Source of the DNA: Planctomycetota bacterium
Lineage (GTDB): Bacteria; Planctomycetota; Phycisphaerae; Phycisphaerales; Zrk34
DNA: 64,000 nucleotides
Direction of reading: 5' to 3'
Assembly (NCBI GenBank): GCA_016125255.1
Contig: WGMD01000002.1
Coordinates: 124,001 to 188,000 of the forward strand
A model generated the notes under the pieces. The model searched no databases. It had not been told where the DNA came from and was given only the letters and a program-made list of their open reading frames with translations. The translations under genes and the position numbers were made by a program. Each line of letters starts with the position of its first letter. The stretch's first letter is position 1. Positions 44,403 to 54,948 of this stretch are shown here, in pieces.

Positions 44403-44660
44403 CTCACTCAACCTTTCCGAGGATTTACCTCAGATCAAGAACTTCATCCGATCCACGGTGTCCAACCGCAGATCGCTCTTCCACATGTTGCAGCTAACAA
44501 ATCTGATGCCAGACCCATGAATCGCGTTCAGCGCGTTAAAATCAGCGATTTCCACGGTGATGGCATGCGTTCGAAACCTTTGCCATGGGCCAATGTGGTA
44601 CCAATCCAGTACCAGAGCGGCCCCAACCGCCCCGCGCATCGACGCTCGCTATACTCCCTC

Positions 44661-45515
44661 ATGATGCGCGAGAAGCCACATGGGCGACGGCGACAATGGG
44701 GAGACTCGTTCGCCGCGCTATTGATGCTGTTCATCATGACGAGTCCGACGGGCGCGGACGACACACCGATCGTGCGCTTTCCGGTGTTCGATGCGCTGCA
44801 TTCACGACGCGACACGCCGACCGATCGACCGGTCGATCACTACGGCATGCGGCCGATCGCGATCTTCTACCGCAGCGCCCTCTGGCCCGCCGGGTCCGAT
44901 CCGGATCAGCCGAATCTCCCGCAGGTTCGTCGGCTTGTCAGTCGGCTCAAAGGTTCAACGCTCGTTTGTCTGGACGTGGAGCACTGGCCGCTCACGGGAG
45001 ATCGCGAAGTGGTCGAACGATCCGTCGACAAGCTCATCGCCATGGCCGACGCGGCGCACGAGGCAGCTCCGACCGTGACGCTCGGTTTCTACGGCGTGCT
45101 GCCGCTGCGAAGCTATTGGGGGGCTGTCGCGCCGACGGAATCCAAACAGTATCAGGATTGGGTCGCACAATGCGATGCGGTGCGCCGGCTCGTCGATCAT
45201 GTCGACGTGCTCTTCCCTTCTCTCTACACGTTCTACGACAAGCCCGATGCATGGGAGACCTACGCTCGGAACACGATCACCGTCGCCCGCCGCTACAACA
45301 AGCCGGTCGTCGTCTTCCTCTGGCCGCAGTATCACGAATCGAGCGACCTGAAGAACACCTACCTCGACGCGGCGTTCTGGTCGCGGCAACTGAAGGTTTG
45401 TCACGAGGCGGCGGACGGGATCGTGCTGTGGGATCGACCGGGCCCGGGCGCGTGGGATGAAAACGCGCCATGGTGGCTCGTCACACGCCAGTTCCTCGAA
45501 GATTTGCGTAAGTGA
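44661..45515 (+). CDS. Secreted TIM-barrel protein, hyaluronidase-like
   Basis: 284 residues. It has a basic N-terminus and a hydrophobic signal segment (SFAALLMLFIMTSPTGA). The mature part shows barrel-like strand ends: LVCLDVEHWPL (paired acidic residues), LGFYGVLPLRSYW, DVLFPSLYTFYD, VVVFLWPQYHE and a closing ADGIVLWDRPG, similar to the last strand of GH56 hyaluronidases. Family assignment is tentative. ATG 44661 follows TATACT by five bases and has no ribosome site, hinting at a leaderless transcript. The frame is open far upstream through the antisense of the dockerin gene, which is not coding. Confidence 0.7.
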   Translation: MMREKPHGRRRQWGDSFAALLMLFIMTSPTGADDTPIVRFPVFDALHSRRDTPTDRPVDHYGMRPIAIFYRSALWPAGSDPDQPNLPQVRRLVSRLKGSTLVCLDVEHWPLTGDREVVERSVDKLIAMADAAHEAAPTVTLGFYGVLPLRSYWGAVAPTESKQYQDWVAQCDAVRRLVDHVDVLFPSLYTFYDKPDAWETYARNTITVARRYNKPVVVFLWPQYHESSDLKNTYLDAAFWSRQLKVCHEAADGIVLWDRPGPGAWDENAPWWLVTRQFLEDLRK

Positions 45516-45533
45516 TGCACCGCCCCGCGAGGA

Positions 45534-46889
45534 TCAGCGCGTCAGCTCCGGCACATTGATCGCCTTGGCGTAACCGCCGATGAAGCGATTGAGCGGCATG
45601 CCGAAAGACTTCTCAAACGACTGATCCCACGGCGTGCCTTCCTTGATCGTGTTGATGAAATCGACGTAGCCAGTCCGCTTGTAGTTGATCATGAAACGCG
45701 TGAAATCCAGCGTCACGGGGTACTGCCAGCCGGCGATATGCTCGGCTTCGAACATGCCGCGGAAGCTGTGCGTGTCGCGCAGCGTCGCCGCGCCAAGCTG
45801 CGAGTCCATCTTCGCTTCCGCCTTCGGCACCGGCACCAAATCGTACGCGATCCACTCCGCCAACCCTTCATTGATCCACGACACCACATTCACCGGCGAA
45901 CGATACCGATGCACGAATCCATGCACTGATTCGTGCACGAGCACGTGCGCGAATTTCAAATCGTCCGGCTGACGATAGAACGCGATGTGCACGAACCCGT
46001 TGCCGAAGCTGTGGCACATCCCCGCGGTCCCGATCGAGTTCGTGCCGTGCATCTGGGCCTGGAACTGGTGGTACTTGGCCTCCTCCCTGAACACGAACAC
46101 CAGCGCCTTGCCGCGCCAGATATTCGAATTCGCCGGCAGATTGAACATGCGCAGCAGCCGGCTGTACATCTTGTCCAGCAGCCCTTCCCAGTTATGCGCC
46201 TCGCGCGCATCCAGGTCCGTGTAGAACAGGAAGTACTCGGTTTCGTAGAGCTTGAGGTTCGGGTCGATCTGCGTCGTCGTCTGGTCGGCGAACTCCTTTA
46301 GCACCTTGACCGACTCGGCCTGCTCCGCGTCGCCCATCGGACCCCAGAACTTGCTGTCCACATTGCCGACGACCTGCGGTCCAGCCCCGCCCGCGCCCGC
46401 TTGCACCATCGCGCCCCCCGCCGCCGCGCCGTCCACCGGCTTATCAGGCGCCGCCGGCTTCTCCGGCTCGGCGGGACCGGCCGGCGCCTGTTTGGCTTTC
46501 TCGATGGCGTCACTGAGCGACGGATCGAGCCGCGCCGCCGTGGCGAACGCTTGCTCGCTCCACTTCTGACCTTCCTTGAAGCCCCACAACAGTTGGCCCA
46601 GTTCGAACCACGCCTGCCCGCCCGTTGATTTGTCGAACACGCGCGTGTGCAGCAGATACACGTTGCGCGCTTCCAGATCCGTCCATGCCGTCGTGAGCGT
46701 CTCGCCCTGCGGCGTCTGAAGCTCGAAGCCGTCTTCGCTGTACGCGATCAACTTCCCACCCAGCTTCGTGCCGTCGGTCTTGTACGTCAGCACCGGCAGC
46801 GGCTTGGCCAGTTCAATACGCTCGCCGTGCACAGTGACTCCCGTCAGGCACAGCCACACCAATACACCCGCCGCTCGCATCAATTGCAT
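45534..46889 (-). CDS. Secreted gluzincin metallopeptidase-like protein (DUF1570/peptidase MA type)
   Basis: 451 residues. A signal peptide (MQLMRAAGVLVWLCLTGVTVHG) precedes a small beta domain (about 25-75; KLGGKLIAYSEDGFEL), a helical segment, an Ala/Pro/Gly-rich linker (about 130-170) and a C-terminal peptidase domain. The zinc motif is HESVH, with the third ligand in NEGLAEW about 20 residues later. This matches the gluzincin DUF1570 proteins common in planctomycetes. ATG 46889 has GGAG seven bases upstream; ATG 46895 is two codons earlier but too close. It converges on the hyaluronidase-like gene (18-base gap). Confidence 0.85.
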   Translation of the reverse strand: MQLMRAAGVLVWLCLTGVTVHGERIELAKPLPVLTYKTDGTKLGGKLIAYSEDGFELQTPQGETLTTAWTDLEARNVYLLHTRVFDKSTGGQAWFELGQLLWGFKEGQKWSEQAFATAARLDPSLSDAIEKAKQAPAGPAEPEKPAAPDKPVDGAAAGGAMVQAGAGGAGPQVVGNVDSKFWGPMGDAEQAESVKVLKEFADQTTTQIDPNLKLYETEYFLFYTDLDAREAHNWEGLLDKMYSRLLRMFNLPANSNIWRGKALVFVFREEAKYHQFQAQMHGTNSIGTAGMCHSFGNGFVHIAFYRQPDDLKFAHVLVHESVHGFVHRYRSPVNVVSWINEGLAEWIAYDLVPVPKAEAKMDSQLGAATLRDTHSFRGMFEAEHIAGWQYPVTLDFTRFMINYKRTGYVDFINTIKEGTPWDQSFEKSFGMPLNRFIGGYAKAINVPELTR

Positions 46890-46957
46890 GTTCATGCTCC
46901 GGAATAGCTCGCCGTGAATCCCGCCGTATATCATAGCCGCGCCCCGGCGGCGACCCA

Positions 46958-48394
<1,437 letters not shown>

Positions 48395-48443
48395 GCAACA
48401 CCTCCCTGCATTTTACTACCGCACGGTTGCAAGGACACACCGG

Positions 48444-49886
48444 ATGCGGGATAACACGTTCATGAAGTTGCACTTTCTCGGCGCCAATCGTCAGGTCACC
48501 GGCTCGCGCTACGCCATCGAAACCGAAGACGTGCGCGTGCTCATTGACTGCGGCATGTTTCAGGAGCGGGCCTTTCAATCTCGCAACTGGGACGACTGTC
48601 CCGTCTGCGCCAAGGGCCTCGACGCCGTGCTCCTCACCCACGCGCATCTCGATCACTGCGGGCTGCTTCCTCGACTGACCCTTGAAGGGTACGACAGCCC
48701 CATCTACGCCACCAAGCCCACCGTCGAGCTCGCCGAGATCGTCATGCGCGACGCCGCGAAAATTCAGATGGAGGACGCGGCCTACAAGAAGAAGCGACAC
48801 CTCAAGGAAAAGCGCAAGAGCGCGCATCCCGAAGTCCCGCTCTACACAACCGAAGACGTCGAGCACACGCTGCCGCTCTTTGAAGGCGTGATGTATAACG
48901 AGCCCGCGAAGATCAATGATCATTTGAGCGTGACCTGGCATGATGCCGGACACATCCTCGGGTCCGCCATGCTGGATGTGCTCGTCAAGGAAAACGGCCG
49001 GTCGACGCGCATCGTCTTCTCCGGTGACGTCGGTCAGCCGCATCGCCCCTTTCTCGACGACCCGAGCGTGATGGAGGAAGCGGACTACATCATCATGGAG
49101 TCCACCTACGGCGACCGCGACCATCCCGACTTCGCCAACATCGAAGATCAGCTTGAAAAGATCATCGCGCAAACGATCGTCACGCAGCGGGGCCACCTGC
49201 TGATCCCGACCTTTGCGCTGGAGCGGGCGCAGGATCTGATCTACCACATCGGCAATCTCGTCCGGGCCAATCGCATTCCGAAGGTCATGGTGTTTCTCGA
49301 CAGCCCGATGGCGGTCGATGTGACGGATGTGTTTCGGCGATATCGCGACTGGTTCGATGAGCCGATGCGAAAGATGATCGAAGGCGGGACGCCCCCGCTC
49401 AAGTTCGACGGGCTGACGATGACCAAGACCGCGGAGGAATCCAAGAAACTCAACTCGCTCAAGGAGCCGGCGATCATTCTCGCGTCCAGCGGCATGTGCA
49501 CCGGCGGGCGCATCAAGCATCACCTGGCCCAGCACATCGGCGACCCCAAGTGCACGATTCTGTTCGTCGGGTACCAATCCGTCGGCACGCTCGGCCGCAT
49601 CATCCGCGACGGCGCCAAGGAAGTCCGCATTCATGGACGCACCCTGCCGGTGCACGCTCAGATCGCGTCGCTCGAGGGCTTCAGTGCCCACGGCGACCGG
49701 GGCGACCTGCTCAATTGGCTCAGTCACTTCAAGAAGCCGCCCAAACAGCTCTTCCTCACGCATGGCGAAGAGCAGGTTTCGCTGCATTTTGCCCAGGAAA
49801 TCCGGCAGAGGATGAACTGGCCCGTCACAGTGCCGAACTACCGGCAAACGGTCGAGCTGGGCGAATCAGGCACGGTCGAAATCTGA
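48444..49886 (+). CDS. Beta-CASP metallo-beta-lactamase RNA exonuclease/cleavage protein
   Basis: 480 residues. Metallo-beta-lactamase motifs THAHLDHCG (zinc ligands), DAGHILGS and SGDVG are followed by the beta-CASP region (STYGDRDH, SPMAVDVTDVF, ASSGMCTGGR) and a final GFSAHGD plus LTHGEE. These proteins act on RNA and are homologous to CPSF-73. The start is either ATG 48444, which has AAGGA eight bases upstream, or ATG 48462 (MKLHFLGANRQ), which matches the usual family N-terminus. It could help RNase R in RNA turnover, but the two are not linked. Confidence 0.93.
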   Translation: MRDNTFMKLHFLGANRQVTGSRYAIETEDVRVLIDCGMFQERAFQSRNWDDCPVCAKGLDAVLLTHAHLDHCGLLPRLTLEGYDSPIYATKPTVELAEIVMRDAAKIQMEDAAYKKKRHLKEKRKSAHPEVPLYTTEDVEHTLPLFEGVMYNEPAKINDHLSVTWHDAGHILGSAMLDVLVKENGRSTRIVFSGDVGQPHRPFLDDPSVMEEADYIIMESTYGDRDHPDFANIEDQLEKIIAQTIVTQRGHLLIPTFALERAQDLIYHIGNLVRANRIPKVMVFLDSPMAVDVTDVFRRYRDWFDEPMRKMIEGGTPPLKFDGLTMTKTAEESKKLNSLKEPAIILASSGMCTGGRIKHHLAQHIGDPKCTILFVGYQSVGTLGRIIRDGAKEVRIHGRTLPVHAQIASLEGFSAHGDRGDLLNWLSHFKKPPKQLFLTHGEEQVSLHFAQEIRQRMNWPVTVPNYRQTVELGESGTVEI

Positions 49887-49908
49887 TCGGGCGTTCCCCG
49901 GAAAGATG

Positions 49909-49937
49909 TTGTCAGCAACGCATCCGTGCATTAGACT
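49909..49937 (+). promoter_or_regulatory. Promoter of the second PEP-CTERM gene
   Basis: TTGTCA (49909-49914), a 17-base spacer, TAGACT (49932-49937). It lies about 56 bases before ATG 49994. Confidence 0.62.
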
Positions 49938-49993
49938 CACCCTTGCTCGTAGGTTCCCGGTCTTGATCAAGTTCGACTTGAAGGAGAAATGCC

Positions 49994-50710
49994 ATGGGTC
50001 GATATCAATCTGCCGCGGCGGCGCTGGGAATTGCACTGTGTCTTGCGACCAGCAGCAAAGGTGTGCTTATCAAGAGTTTCGCCGGCGCGTCAGGTCCGGG
50101 GCTCGGGTCTTTCATGCTCGTCGATTCCGACATCATCAACGGCTTCGAAGGCAATGACGACCTGGAGGACAACGGCCTGTCCAGCAACTTCTTCCGTTAT
50201 GACCTGGTCTTCACCAGCAATCAGTTCATCGATATCACCATCAACGCTGCATCAGCGCCCGGCGACGCGTCCGTCAGCGAATATGACCTCATTTTCCCGA
50301 CGGCTAAGAACCAGACGATGACGACATGGACGGGCCTGCACATGGTGCTCGGATTCATGGACGGCTCCACGTTTCGGCCGGGCGGCGCCAGCGGGCTTGA
50401 TTTTGACGATCCGGACCCCAATACATTCGTCGACGGCGACTTTTTCATCCCGGTGCGAAACATCGATGATCTGGTGGTCACCGGACCGGACTTGTTCAAT
50501 GACAATTTTGTCAATCTGCTCTACTCGATTGACGTGCCCGGGTTGAATGACGTTCCCGACTACGCACCGCGGACGACGGATGGATACCAGTTCGTGTTGC
50601 GCGTCGAGCCGATCGCGCTTCTGACGCGTGATCCGGGGCCGACGACGCCCGAGCCGACGACGCTCGTGCTGCTTGCGAGCGGACTGATGATGCTGCATCG
50701 TCGCCGCTGA
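49994..50710 (+). CDS. PEP-CTERM exported protein
   Basis: 238 residues. A signal peptide (MGRYQSAAAALGIALCLATSSKG) is followed by an Asp/Asn-rich beta region with calcium-loop-like strings (DFDDPDPNTFVDGD). The C-terminus TPEPTTLVLLASGLMMLHRRR is a clear exosortase sorting signal. AAGGAG lies eight bases upstream of the ATG. The stop codon abuts the stop of the convergent prepilin-like gene in a small palindrome (CCGCTGATCAGCGG). Function unknown. Confidence 0.88.
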   Translation: MGRYQSAAAALGIALCLATSSKGVLIKSFAGASGPGLGSFMLVDSDIINGFEGNDDLEDNGLSSNFFRYDLVFTSNQFIDITINAASAPGDASVSEYDLIFPTAKNQTMTTWTGLHMVLGFMDGSTFRPGGASGLDFDDPDPNTFVDGDFFIPVRNIDDLVVTGPDLFNDNFVNLLYSIDVPGLNDVPDYAPRTTDGYQFVLRVEPIALLTRDPGPTTPEPTTLVLLASGLMMLHRRR

Positions 50711-51388
50711 TCAGCGGTTTTCAAAAAACGGAAAACTCGCCGGCCCGAAGAGGCGCAGCCGAATGTCCGTCATCGGTACAGCGCGGGCACTGCCGTCGGC
50801 GAAGGACATATTCGAAAGATTGCCGTCGTCATGGTTGGCTCCGACGCCCCAGTCGGGCGGCCCCTGAGGCGTGTACGGCACGCGGTGCGCCGCATTGAAG
50901 CCATCGCCCCACGCATAAATCTGCGGGTCCACGAACCACGGATATGTCGAGGGATGGCGCACAGCGGACCATGGCTGAAGGTCGTTATTCGAATCGGACA
51001 GCCCGTCGCGCCACCATGTATTGACCGCGTAGCCAAGCTGCGGATTGGCGTAGTACATCGGATGGTAAGCGTGATGCACCTCGGGGCAGGCCGCCACCGA
51101 CCGGGCGTTCGTGCCGTAGAACGAAGGCAGCGCGGCACCAAGCGTCCTGATCATTAGCGTCGTCCAATGCGGCTCGCGGATCTGGCGCGTGTAAGGAATC
51201 TTGCCGGCGTTAGCATTGACACACATCTGCCAGCCGATCTGCATCTGATGTAAATTGGCGGTGCAGACCAGGGCGCGCGCGTTCGACTGCGCCCGCGCGA
51301 GCGAAGGCAGCAGAATCGCCACAAGCGTCACGATGATCGTGACGACGACCAGCAGTTCGATGAGCGTGAAACCATGTCGACGCGTCAT
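50711..51388 (-). CDS. Prepilin-like protein with N-methylation motif and C-terminal DG motif
   Basis: 225 residues. The N-terminus RRHGFTLIELLVVVTIIVTL is a type IV pilin/type II pseudopilin cleavage and methylation site (processed after Gly). The C-terminal part contains NHDDGNLSNMSFADGSARAV, the His-x-DG pattern of the planctomycete prepilin-like (DUF1559-related) family. The start overlaps the stop of the Ser/Thr kinase gene (ATGA), which is an unusual coupling. These proteins are numerous in planctomycetes and their function is poorly known. Confidence 0.9.
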   Translation of the reverse strand: MTRRHGFTLIELLVVVTIIVTLVAILLPSLARAQSNARALVCTANLHQMQIGWQMCVNANAGKIPYTRQIREPHWTTLMIRTLGAALPSFYGTNARSVAACPEVHHAYHPMYYANPQLGYAVNTWWRDGLSDSNNDLQPWSAVRHPSTYPWFVDPQIYAWGDGFNAAHRVPYTPQGPPDWGVGANHDDGNLSNMSFADGSARAVPMTDIRLRLFGPASFPFFENR

Positions 51389-54378
51389 GGCTTGATCCGA
51401 TGCTTGTCATTGGGGGCCGATGACCAGATCACGACGTCGCCGAACCTCGTATATGCGGCGATCGATCGCCCGTCCTCGGTGAATGTCACGCGATCGAAGA
51501 CATCGCCCGATCGGTCGTCAAGGGTCATGATCTCCGTACCCGACGCCGAATCCCACAACCGCACCTTCTGGTCTGCGGTGACGATACGGGCGCCGGAGGG
51601 ATCGAAAGCCAGGTCGGAGACCTGATGCAGTACGTCGCCGTGTAGTTGGGCGGTGCGCTTCCATGTGGTCGTCGACAGCACTTCGACGCCGTCGGATCGC
51701 ACCAGCGCGATCGACGCCCCGGTCGGATCGACGACGGCCAATTGACAGCCCTTGAGATCGACGGCCGAGCGCGTGATGTGCATCGCGCGATCGACATCGA
51801 CGAGCGACATTTCCGCTGACGACGGATCGCGGCAGACGAGCGTGTGCGAATGGCGAAGAAACGTCATGGGAAATTCACCAGCGACGGCGCCAACTTCCTT
51901 CCCGTCCGCAACGCGCCACACCCGTACGCCGCTGTTCGACAGTGCAGCCGCCGCCAACAGCGCACCGTCGTCGGAAAGACAATGCCAGATGAAACCGTGC
52001 TCCGAACTCACGAGCATTCGTCGCTCAAGCGTCGCGCGATCAATCACGCACAGTTCGTCATCGAATGTCATGACGGCGAAGCATGATCCGTCGGCGGCTT
52101 GCGCGGAGCCCGCGAACTGACCGGAAAGCATGAACGGCGCGCGGCGCACCGTGCCGTCGACGAGGTTCATCAGACAGGGCGATCGATCGGACGAGAATAA
52201 GGCGCCGTCGCGGGCGTTAAGTTCCACATTGCGGTTGTCGGCGCCGATCACTTCGCGTCCGATACGACGGCATCCATTGACCGGCAGCGACAGATCCCAG
52301 ACGTTGACCGCATTGCCGCTGAGCGTCATGACACGGTCGCCGGACACAACGTGCACGCCGCGGAGAAAGTCAGGCACGCCTTCGAGCCGCTCAACAACGG
52401 CGCCGTCGGAAACCCGCACGACGACCGCCGCGTTGACATCGAAAGCCGCCACGAGATGCAAGTCGTCCAGCATGAAACTAGCGTCGCACACCCGCCCGAG
52501 CCCGGTGGTCATATGGACAGGGCGCGCCGTGTCCGCCAGGTTCCAAAGCAGAAGTTCGCCCTTGCCATTGATCACGGCGATGCGCGATTCATTGGGGTCG
52601 ATGGCGATCGCCAAGCCGGACTCGATTTCGCCGGCGGAGTTCATCAGTGATCGGCCGGTCGCGACGTCCCAGACCTCGGTGCGGCCGCCGGTGCATGCGA
52701 CGATCCGACCCGTCGCTCCAATGGCGGTGACATTGATGCGCGAGCCAGGAACACTGAATTTCCCGAGGATTTGTCCCGAATCGGTACGACAGACGATCAT
52801 CTGATCGCCTCCGAATGCGATGAGAAGGCATCGACCGTCGGCGCTGAATTTCGGCCGGATGACATGGCCGTTGACGGGAAGCGTCCAGACCCGCCGGCCG
52901 GTCCGCGTGTCGATGAGATCCACGGACACTTCCGCCTGGTTAACGGCCAGAAACGATCCGTCGGGCGAAAATGCAGCGCGATTCGGAGGATCAATCTCCA
53001 GCGACAATTCCGAAAGAACCGCACCGGTACCGAGGTCACGTGTGCGAACCATGCGGTCGTCGGTGAATGTCATCACACGGGCGCCACCGTCCACGATCAC
53101 CGCGTCCAGCACGGTGTGTTCGTCGCGCACGGCATGGATGCTCTGATCGGACACCGCGTCAAGGCGATACCACTCCCATTGGCGCAGCTCCTGGGGGCAG
53201 TCGTCAAGCAGCGCGCGAACCTGATGAGTCTGATGGCGCTCCAACTCGATGTTCGCCAGCGCGATGCGCGTCAGATAATGGGCCCCGCGGGAGGCCTCGG
53301 CGCTGTCCTCGGCGCGGCGGCGTGCGGCGGAGACATGGAGATAGGAGACGACGAATGTCGCGACGAGCGTCAAGAGTACGCAGAGCATCAGCGCGAAGCG
53401 CACGCGATGTCGGCGGATGCGCTTGGCCAGCAGATAACCGAGCGTCAGCGGGCGCGCCCGCACGATCTCACCGGCGAGATATCGATTGAGGTCGGCGGCG
53501 AAGTCGGCCATGGAGGGGTACCGCCGACTCGGTTCGAGCGCCAGTGCCGTGGTGAGGACGGCATCGATATCCGCGTCAATGTCCGGCTGAATGTGACGCG
53601 GGCGACGGACTTCGTGTTCGATGATGCTGCGGCGCAGTTCGAAGTCGTTGTCGGAGCGACCATGCGGAAGCTCGCCGCAGACCAGTTGATAAAGAATGAC
53701 GCCGAGCGTGTACACGTCGGAGCGGAAACCGACCTCTTCGCTGCGTCCCGCGGCCTGCTCAGGAGACATGTAGCGCGTCGTGCCGTGAACCTCGCCATCC
53801 ATCGAAATGGGCGGGAGCGATTCATTGTCTAGACTTCGCGCCAGACCGAAGTCGATGATGTGCGGTTGCCCGTCGGCGGTAATGAGGATGTTGGAAGGTT
53901 TGAGATCACGATGGACAATGCCCTTGTCATGCAGCGCGGCGACGGCATGAGCGATGCGGGCCACGAGGGCGACGCGATGTCGTCGCGACGGCTGACGTTC
54001 ACGGACGTATTGATCGAGCCGAACGCCATCGATGAGCTCCATGGCGTAGAAGTACACGCCGTTGTGGAGCCCGCTGTGATAGACGCGCGCGATGTTGGGA
54101 TGCTGAAGACTGGCGGCGAGGGCGACTTCGCGCTCAAAGCGAGCGCGGGCGCGCGTGGAGGTGAAGGCACGATCGCGCATGAGCTTGAGGGCGACCTGGC
54201 GACGGGTCGAAATCTGCACCGCCCGCCAGACCGTGCCCATCCCGCCTTCGCCCAGCAGGCGCAGCACCTCATAGCCATCGACGCTGACATGAGCGGTGTC
54301 GGCGACGGAGCCGGCGAAGAGTTCGGAGACGCCGCCGGAGGAAATCGGCGGCAGCGTGCTTTCGGATGAGTCAGGCAT
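51385..54378 (-). CDS. Membrane Ser/Thr protein kinase with WD40-like C-terminal sensor
   Basis: 997 residues. The kinase domain (about 34-300) is complete: LGEGGMGTVW, VALKLM (Lys), IVHRDLKPSN, DFGLA and an APE-like MSPEQAAG. A membrane helix (about 328-350) separates it from an outer or C-terminal region of repeated beta-propeller blades (about 410-990; for example VRLWDSASGTEIMTL near the end). Planctomycetes carry many such kinases. It is preceded by a sigma factor and a small protein and translationally linked to the prepilin-like gene. ATG 54378 gives MPDSSES; an upstream GTG is possible. Confidence 0.92.
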   Translation of the reverse strand: MPDSSESTLPPISSGGVSELFAGSVADTAHVSVDGYEVLRLLGEGGMGTVWRAVQISTRRQVALKLMRDRAFTSTRARARFEREVALAASLQHPNIARVYHSGLHNGVYFYAMELIDGVRLDQYVRERQPSRRHRVALVARIAHAVAALHDKGIVHRDLKPSNILITADGQPHIIDFGLARSLDNESLPPISMDGEVHGTTRYMSPEQAAGRSEEVGFRSDVYTLGVILYQLVCGELPHGRSDNDFELRRSIIEHEVRRPRHIQPDIDADIDAVLTTALALEPSRRYPSMADFAADLNRYLAGEIVRARPLTLGYLLAKRIRRHRVRFALMLCVLLTLVATFVVSYLHVSAARRRAEDSAEASRGAHYLTRIALANIELERHQTHQVRALLDDCPQELRQWEWYRLDAVSDQSIHAVRDEHTVLDAVIVDGGARVMTFTDDRMVRTRDLGTGAVLSELSLEIDPPNRAAFSPDGSFLAVNQAEVSVDLIDTRTGRRVWTLPVNGHVIRPKFSADGRCLLIAFGGDQMIVCRTDSGQILGKFSVPGSRINVTAIGATGRIVACTGGRTEVWDVATGRSLMNSAGEIESGLAIAIDPNESRIAVINGKGELLLWNLADTARPVHMTTGLGRVCDASFMLDDLHLVAAFDVNAAVVVRVSDGAVVERLEGVPDFLRGVHVVSGDRVMTLSGNAVNVWDLSLPVNGCRRIGREVIGADNRNVELNARDGALFSSDRSPCLMNLVDGTVRRAPFMLSGQFAGSAQAADGSCFAVMTFDDELCVIDRATLERRMLVSSEHGFIWHCLSDDGALLAAAALSNSGVRVWRVADGKEVGAVAGEFPMTFLRHSHTLVCRDPSSAEMSLVDVDRAMHITRSAVDLKGCQLAVVDPTGASIALVRSDGVEVLSTTTWKRTAQLHGDVLHQVSDLAFDPSGARIVTADQKVRLWDSASGTEIMTLDDRSGDVFDRVTFTEDGRSIAAYTRFGDVVIWSSAPNDKHRIKP

Positions 54379-54423
54379 GGGCGTGATCCGACCTGCGGAT
54401 GATACCACGACGAGGCGGGACGG

Positions 54424-54894
54424 TTAAACGGATCGATTCATCATGGCAAGCAGCGATTGGATGTGCCGGCGCCAGGCGTCATCGATCCACGGCTGCCGAC
54501 GGAGCCAGACGAGTCCCTCGGCGAGTTGGTCGTCGTCGAGCAGACTGATGCGATCGCCGCAGCGCACAATGGCCGCGGCGATCGCAAGATAATACACACC
54601 CGTCGCCACCTCTTTGGGCAGAAAGTCGCTGTGCTCGATGCGATTGGCTTTGGCGAAATTCTTGAGTAATTGAAGATATGCGAGATTCGGGTCCGATTCG
54701 GTGAGCAGCGTACTGATGGTGCGCGTGTCGTCGGAACTGGACAAGTCGGAGCCTAGGTCGGGGTGAAGCGAACTGATGCACGTCGCCAGCAGATGCGCGA
54801 AAATGTCCGCAAGATCGGCATCCGACCAGACACGATCGATGTCCTCGATCGACTCCAGCAGATCGGCGAGCCGTTTTCGGTCGACAGGGTCCAT
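54424..54894 (-). CDS. Small helical protein between sigma factor and kinase
   Basis: 156 residues from ATG 54894, which has GAGG about five bases upstream; an ATG at 54930 would add 12 residues. Mostly helical, acidic, with no signal peptide or membrane segment. I do not recognise the family. Its position between an ECF-like sigma factor and a Ser/Thr kinase, all in one direction with short gaps, suggests a signalling adaptor or kinase substrate (inference). Confidence 0.7.
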   Translation of the reverse strand: MDPVDRKRLADLLESIEDIDRVWSDADLADIFAHLLATCISSLHPDLGSDLSSSDDTRTISTLLTESDPNLAYLQLLKNFAKANRIEHSDFLPKEVATGVYYLAIAAAIVRCGDRISLLDDDQLAEGLVWLRRQPWIDDAWRRHIQSLLAMMNRSV

Positions 54895-54948
54895 CGACAC
54901 CTCATCCAGCCAGTGCAACGTCACATGCATACCCCGTCGGCCCGCCGA

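Noticed and set aside
43593-44660. Upstream extension of the hyaluronidase-like frame across the dockerin gene
   Set aside because: This stretch is the antisense of a clear dockerin gene with a terminator in front; the signal peptide starts only at 44661.
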